This document shows, one piece after another, positions 4,940 to 7,819 of a stretch of DNA of 7,819 nt. This DNA is from Actinomycetes bacterium. Lineage in GTDB: Bacteria > Actinomycetota > Acidimicrobiia > Acidimicrobiales > Acidimicrobiaceae. The position numbers were made by a program, and so were the translations under genes. The notes under the pieces were generated by a model, which was given only the letters and a program-made list of their open reading frames with translations, was not told where the DNA came from and ran no database searches. The stretch is from positions 1 through 7,819 of the forward strand of contig JAKBGL010000051.1 in assembly GCA_021833085.1 (NCBI GenBank), written 5' to 3'. Each line of letters starts with the position of its first letter. The stretch's first letter is position 1.

Positions 4940-6322
4940 TTGCAATACAACAATAAGCTGGTGGAGGCTTTGAATCGCCGCGAGGGCACACCGCTCTCTA
5001 ATACATCATACTTTGGAGATAAATCGTTCCGCTCTGAGATGTTCGGACTTGCACTGCCAACATTTATATCCCTCATAGCCGAGCCGGTCTTTCTCATTAT
5101 CGACTCTGCTATCGTTGGCCACTTAGGTCCACTCCAATTAGCCGCACTTGGAGCTGCTAGTTCGATCATATCCCTCATCACATCGACTTTTATCTTTCTC
5201 GCCTATTCAACGACCTCAATGGTTTCAATAAATTTGGGGCGCAGCGATGACACTCTGGCCATGGAGTCAGCGACCAGCGGGGTCGTGCTCGCACTGATAA
5301 TTGGGGTCGTTGCGGCCATACTTTCCTTCACTTTCAGATTAGACCTCCTCTCTCTGATCGGAACCCCAAAGTCAGTTATCTACTTCGCAAACTCCTACCT
5401 CAGTATCTCTTTAATCGGCGTACCAGCCACTCTCGTCTCATTCAGCTCGTTAGGCTCATTACGAGGATTGAGAAAAATTGGCACAACGGTTCGCATTCAA
5501 ATTATTGGATATCTAATCAACGCAGGGTTGGACCTTTTTCTCGTCTACGGCATGCGCCTGGGCATCTCTGGAGCTGCCATAGGAACATCATTAGTTCAGT
5601 ACCTCGTAGCCGGAGCCTACTTATTTACGTTATTCCATGAAAATCATCTAAAGGTATTGACAATAAAACCGCTTGTCAAAGGACTCATACTTTCAATCAG
5701 ATTGGGAAGCGGACTCGTTATTAGAACAATCTCCCTGCGGCTGGCAATTCTACTAACAACATGGCTCGCAGCCACCATGGGATCTACTCAACTAGCTGCC
5801 GAACAGTCATTATCCACACTCTGGTCATTCTCCGCCTTCTCTCTTGATGCCATTGCTCTCGCTCTGCAGGTAATAATCGGCCACAGCATCGGCAAGAAAG
5901 ACGTACAAAAGATTCGAATCTATACTACGTGGGGTCTGAGATGGTCATTCATTGGGGGAATATTCATGGGAGTACTATTGGCTATCGCTACGACTCCTCT
6001 GTCAATTGCTTTCACGACCTCCCGATCTGTACGAGAGCAGATCGCTCAAACTTTGATCGTGCTAGGGTTACTACAACCACTAGCATCCCTTGTTTACCTA
6101 CTAGACGGAGTTCTTATCGGAGCAGGAGATGGGGATTTTCTTGCCCTCGCCGGAGTTGGTGCCACACTCGCATTCTTACCGTTCGCGTTAGCGGTACACA
6201 TCTTTCACTTAGACCTACGGTGGCTATGGCTGGCATACGGTTGTTTCATGCTTTTTCGATTTCTTCCCCTCGCAATTAGAGCGCAAAGAGATCGATGGAT
6301 TATAAATGCAATAAACCGATAA
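4940..6322 (+). CDS. MATE family efflux transporter, DinF-like
   Basis: A 460-residue integral membrane protein of the usual MATE length, with about twelve hydrophobic helices beginning near residue 36. The first repeat opens with LALPTFISLIAEPVFLIIDS and AIVGHLGPLQLAALG, typical of the DinF/NorM branch. The second half has the matching LLDGVLIGAGDGDFLALAG segment (about 385-405) where the family carries GxGD. MATE proteins export cationic or toxic organic compounds using Na+ or H+ gradients; the substrate cannot be read from sequence. The start is uncertain: TTG 4940 is the first possible start after TGA 4913-4915, and GTG 4961, TTG 4970 and ATG 5039 are alternatives. None has a well-placed ribosome site, and family alignment would allow the later ATG. 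It stands alone, without a linked regulator. Confidence 0.9.
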   Translation: MQYNNKLVEALNRREGTPLSNTSYFGDKSFRSEMFGLALPTFISLIAEPVFLIIDSAIVGHLGPLQLAALGAASSIISLITSTFIFLAYSTTSMVSINLGRSDDTLAMESATSGVVLALIIGVVAAILSFTFRLDLLSLIGTPKSVIYFANSYLSISLIGVPATLVSFSSLGSLRGLRKIGTTVRIQIIGYLINAGLDLFLVYGMRLGISGAAIGTSLVQYLVAGAYLFTLFHENHLKVLTIKPLVKGLILSIRLGSGLVIRTISLRLAILLTTWLAATMGSTQLAAEQSLSTLWSFSAFSLDAIALALQVIIGHSIGKKDVQKIRIYTTWGLRWSFIGGIFMGVLLAIATTPLSIAFTTSRSVREQIAQTLIVLGLLQPLASLVYLLDGVLIGAGDGDFLALAGVGATLAFLPFALAVHIFHLDLRWLWLAYGCFMLFRFLPLAIRAQRDRWIINAINR

Positions 6323-6777
6323 GCCCTACCTGAGTGTAAAACCAAACTCTCTCGAAAACTGCGACCCGCCCTACCAAACAACAAGCCACTTTCTATTTTC
6401 CTCGCCGTAAAACATTGTAAACCTTGGCACCTTTAACAGAGCACAGGACAAACTGGTCGTAAATCTTGGGAGATTCTGCAAACAAGCCCAACAACGCTTA
6501 AAGCGATCAGACGACGATCAAATGCGCACGTTGGCAATTGAAACTTTAAACTTCCCCGCTCTATCCGATACTCACGTCCGGCCTTTTCCTAATGAAGTCT
6601 TGGAAAGGGGTTGGAGAAGAGGGATCCACATGTCGCTGGAGCTGAACCCAACCCCTTGCAAGGAGAAGGCACAGGGTTGCCACAGCTACTGTCGTAGGTG
6701 TGTGTCGTTAAGTTACAGCCTTCGCACAGTCGCAAAAGCCAATCTGGCAGAGTGGTTAAACCACGGGCATTTCGATT
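6323..6777. other. 455-bp stretch between the MATE gene and the insertion sequence, largely featureless
   Basis: No recognisable protein or RNA family. It contains a short hairpin AATCT TGGG AGATT (6462-6475), two closely spaced CGATCA copies near 6503-6519, the 10-bp inverted repeat at 6605-6657, the palindrome CCTTGCAAGG at 6654-6663, the palindrome GTGGTTAAACCAC at 6752-6764, and a small Cys-containing frame from 6630. No terminator with a T-run follows the MATE gene. Confidence 0.5.
6605..6657. repeat. 10-bp perfect inverted repeat with overlapping palindrome
   Basis: AAGGGGTTGG (6605-6614) pairs perfectly with CCAACCCCTT (6648-6657) around a 33-nt loop, itself able to form TCCA/TGGA. 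The right arm overlaps the palindrome CCTTGCAAGG (6654-6663), so two hairpins would compete for the same bases. No T-run follows. Role unknown. Confidence 0.5.
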
Positions 6778-6788
6778 CATACTTATAA
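6630..6788 (+). CDS. Possible small Cys-rich ORF running into the IS left end
   Basis: ATG 6630 lies 6 nt after AGAGGG, a reasonable ribosome site, and opens a 52-residue frame. It contains four cysteines close together (residues 10, 17, 21 and 24; C-x6-C-x3-C-x2-C) and ends NHGHFDSYL. Its stop codon is supplied by the insertion sequence's terminal repeat, so if real it is a gene cut at its 3' end by the insertion. No family is recognised, the frame overlaps a strong inverted repeat, and a frame of this length easily arises by chance. Confidence 0.2.
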   Translation: MSLELNPTPCKEKAQGCHSYCRRCVSLSYSLRTVAKANLAEWLNHGHFDSYL

Positions 6789-6795
6789 AGACTCG
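6778..6795 (+). repeat. IS left terminal inverted repeat
   Basis: CATACTTATAAAGACTCG. It matches the reverse complement of 7802-7819 at 17 of 18 positions, differing only at position 14. The palindromic TTATAA inside gives TAA stops on both strands: it ends the transposase on the minus strand and any incoming reading frame in that phase on the plus strand. Confidence 0.85.
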
Positions 6796-7727
6796 CAAGC
6801 GGGGTTCAGTTTCGTACCCCGAGTCGAGATAAAGGGATGTTCTTTGGTGAGTGCACAGGAGTTCAAAAGGCGATCGACCAACGATGATCGACTACGTCTG
6901 CGGTTGAATCGGTACATGAACTCTTCCAAATAGAGCTGTTTGTATTCTTCCCTTCCGTGGTAGGTGCCATCGATGAACTTCTTGGTATTGCCAACCAGTG
7001 TGTTGATCCACTTGAAAACCTCATGGGCGCTTTCGTCGCTCGATAACGTCACTGCGTGGGTTATGCCCATCTCCCTCGCACACGCGCCGTAGGTGGGATT
7101 CCCATCAGTTTCTAACGTGATCTGTGGACTCACACGTCTTTCCAAGACATCAAGCATCGTTTCGGTGGTCGTATCATAGGTGACTTCCATGAAGCAATGG
7201 ATAGGCGCGCCGCCAGCTAGAGACACTCCGATCATCACCGTAGTCTGGTCTGTTCCTCTACCTTGTTTTCCTGTCCCATGGCTTATCCCGCCAAGGTAAA
7301 ACTCATCTACCTGGACTTTCTCATTGAGCTTATAGATGGAGTTTCGCTCCGACATTGCTTTGCGGAGTTTGTTCAACATCAACCAAGCGGTTGGGTACGA
7401 GACACCTAAGTGTTGGGCCAAGGTGGTGGCCGCGATCCCACGCTTATCGTTTGCGACCAGATACGCTCCCAGGAACCACTTCGTGAGAGGGACCTTACTC
7501 TTATGAAAGATCGTACCTGATGTCACCGACGTCTGGCGATGACAAGACTTGCACTCAAAGACAGGTATCCGTAGTTTCGCATCTCGTCGACGTGCTACCT
7601 GTACCAACTTAAAGTCATTACTGTCGCACTTAGGGCAGTGAAACCCTTCTTTCCAGCGCAACTGGCACAGATACTCCTCGCAAGCAGCCTCGCTAGAGAA
7701 ACGTTCCGTGAACTCAACGAGATTCAT
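6783..7727 (-). CDS. IS1595-family transposase (zinc ribbon plus ISXO2-like DDE/N domain)
   Basis: A 314-residue, apparently intact transposase. The N-terminal zinc ribbon has C31, C34, C59 and C62 (CPKC and CKSC), followed by TSGTIFHKSKVPLTKWF (69-85) and a helix-turn-helix-like segment (LAQHLGVSYPTAWLMLNKL, 103-121), both usual for the family. The catalytic core shows D141 in VDEFYLGG, D208 in ETDGNPTYG, and the third position most likely N247 in GNTKKF just before the GTYHG signature (254-258), giving the DDN type. YRFNRRRS lies near the C-terminus. I chose ATG 7727 because GAGAGAAGG (7745-7737) stands 9 nt upstream; GTG 7736 would leave no spacing. The stop lies inside the left inverted repeat. 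No frameshift or internal stop, so the element may still be active. Confidence 0.93.
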   Translation of the reverse strand: MNLVEFTERFSSEAACEEYLCQLRWKEGFHCPKCDSNDFKLVQVARRRDAKLRIPVFECKSCHRQTSVTSGTIFHKSKVPLTKWFLGAYLVANDKRGIAATTLAQHLGVSYPTAWLMLNKLRKAMSERNSIYKLNEKVQVDEFYLGGISHGTGKQGRGTDQTTVMIGVSLAGGAPIHCFMEVTYDTTTETMLDVLERRVSPQITLETDGNPTYGACAREMGITHAVTLSSDESAHEVFKWINTLVGNTKKFIDGTYHGREEYKQLYLEEFMYRFNRRRSRSSLVDRLLNSCALTKEHPFISTRGTKLNPACESL

Positions 7728-7801
7728 CACCGTCACCTTCTCTCGAACGTATGTACTATTCCAGTTTAGCTCCGAATCCGCTCTTTGGGCCGTCGAACTG
7801 A

Positions 7802-7819
7802 CGAGACTTTATAAGTATG
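7802..7819 (-). repeat. IS right terminal inverted repeat, at the window edge
   Basis: Read on the minus strand it is CATACTTATAAAGTCTCG, matching the left end in 17 of 18 bases. Its outermost base is the final base of the window, so any further outward extension and the target duplication cannot be seen. Confidence 0.85.

Larger units (their letters stand above)
6778..7819 (-). mobile_element. IS1595-family (ISXO2-like) insertion sequence, about 1042 bp, apparently complete
   Basis: One intact transposase gene is bounded by near-identical terminal inverted repeats at 6778-6795 and 7802-7819. Size and single-gene content fit IS1595-family elements, which move by a cut-and-paste DDE-type reaction. 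The repeat begins CATACTTATAAAG; many family members I recall begin with GG, so the exact tip may differ by a few bases. The target duplication cannot be checked because the right flank is outside the window; the eight bases left of the tip are TTTCGATT. No passenger gene is present. Confidence 0.85.

Noticed and set aside
6738..6764. tRNA-Ser/Leu-like D-arm text (TGGCAGAGTGGTTAA)
   Set aside because: No anticodon arm, T arm or closing acceptor stem can be built around it; the resemblance is limited to one arm.
1..7819. CRISPR array or toxin-antitoxin pair
   Set aside because: No regularly spaced direct repeats and no pair of small overlapping genes with toxin or antitoxin features were seen.

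Overview
The window looks like chromosome from an actinobacterium, most likely one of the Acidimicrobiia (acidophilic iron-oxidiser relatives). The evidence is a WhiB-family regulator, a tandem pair of ArsA/Get3-like ATPases of the actinobacterial type next to it, a receiver-only protein following that pair, a DUF929 thioredoxin-like protein paired with VKOR, and two start codons that appear leaderless. Base composition is near 50% GC, low for Actinobacteria but normal for some Acidimicrobiia. The genus is not determined.

Layout. Bases 1-1105 carry a two-gene oxidative protein-folding module: the 3' part of a DUF929 gene (CPFC motif, 5' end outside the window), then a four-helix VKOR 7 bp downstream. 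A 363-bp gap with small hairpins and no convincing gene follows. whiB (minus strand, 1469-1759) faces away from the ATPase operon, and the 139-bp divergent region (1760-1898) holds a clear whiB promoter and a -10 element placed so that the first ATPase message would begin at its GTG start. The two ATPase genes (1899-2882 and 2884-4002) are 1 bp apart. A degenerate receiver-domain gene follows from its own predicted leaderless promoter (4064-4480), and 15 bp later comes tRNA-Pro(CGG), 4496-4572, with encoded CCA.

After a 367-bp non-coding stretch there is a DinF-like MATE transporter (4940-6322). The 455 bp from there to 6777 are mostly featureless, apart from a 10-bp inverted repeat and a small Cys-containing reading frame. 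The window closes with an apparently intact IS1595-family (ISXO2-like) element, 6778-7819, with near-perfect 18-bp terminal inverted repeats. Its outer right end is the last base of the window, so this may be a contig that breaks at a repeated IS.

How the genes may work together. DUF929 and VKOR plausibly form a disulfide-making pair outside the membrane: the thioredoxin-like protein oxidises substrates and VKOR re-oxidises it at the expense of quinone. The ATPases have complementary defects: the first keeps the signature P-loop lysine but has a displaced switch I aspartate, and the second has lost the lysine but keeps the aspartate. This suggests an obligate heterodimer. Linkage of a WhiB iron-sulfur regulator to this pair recalls the whiB4/wblA neighbourhood of Mycobacterium and Streptomyces (from memory) and suggests redox-linked control. 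No wholly new system is demonstrated; the WhiB, twin-ATPase and pseudo-receiver locus is the least understood part.
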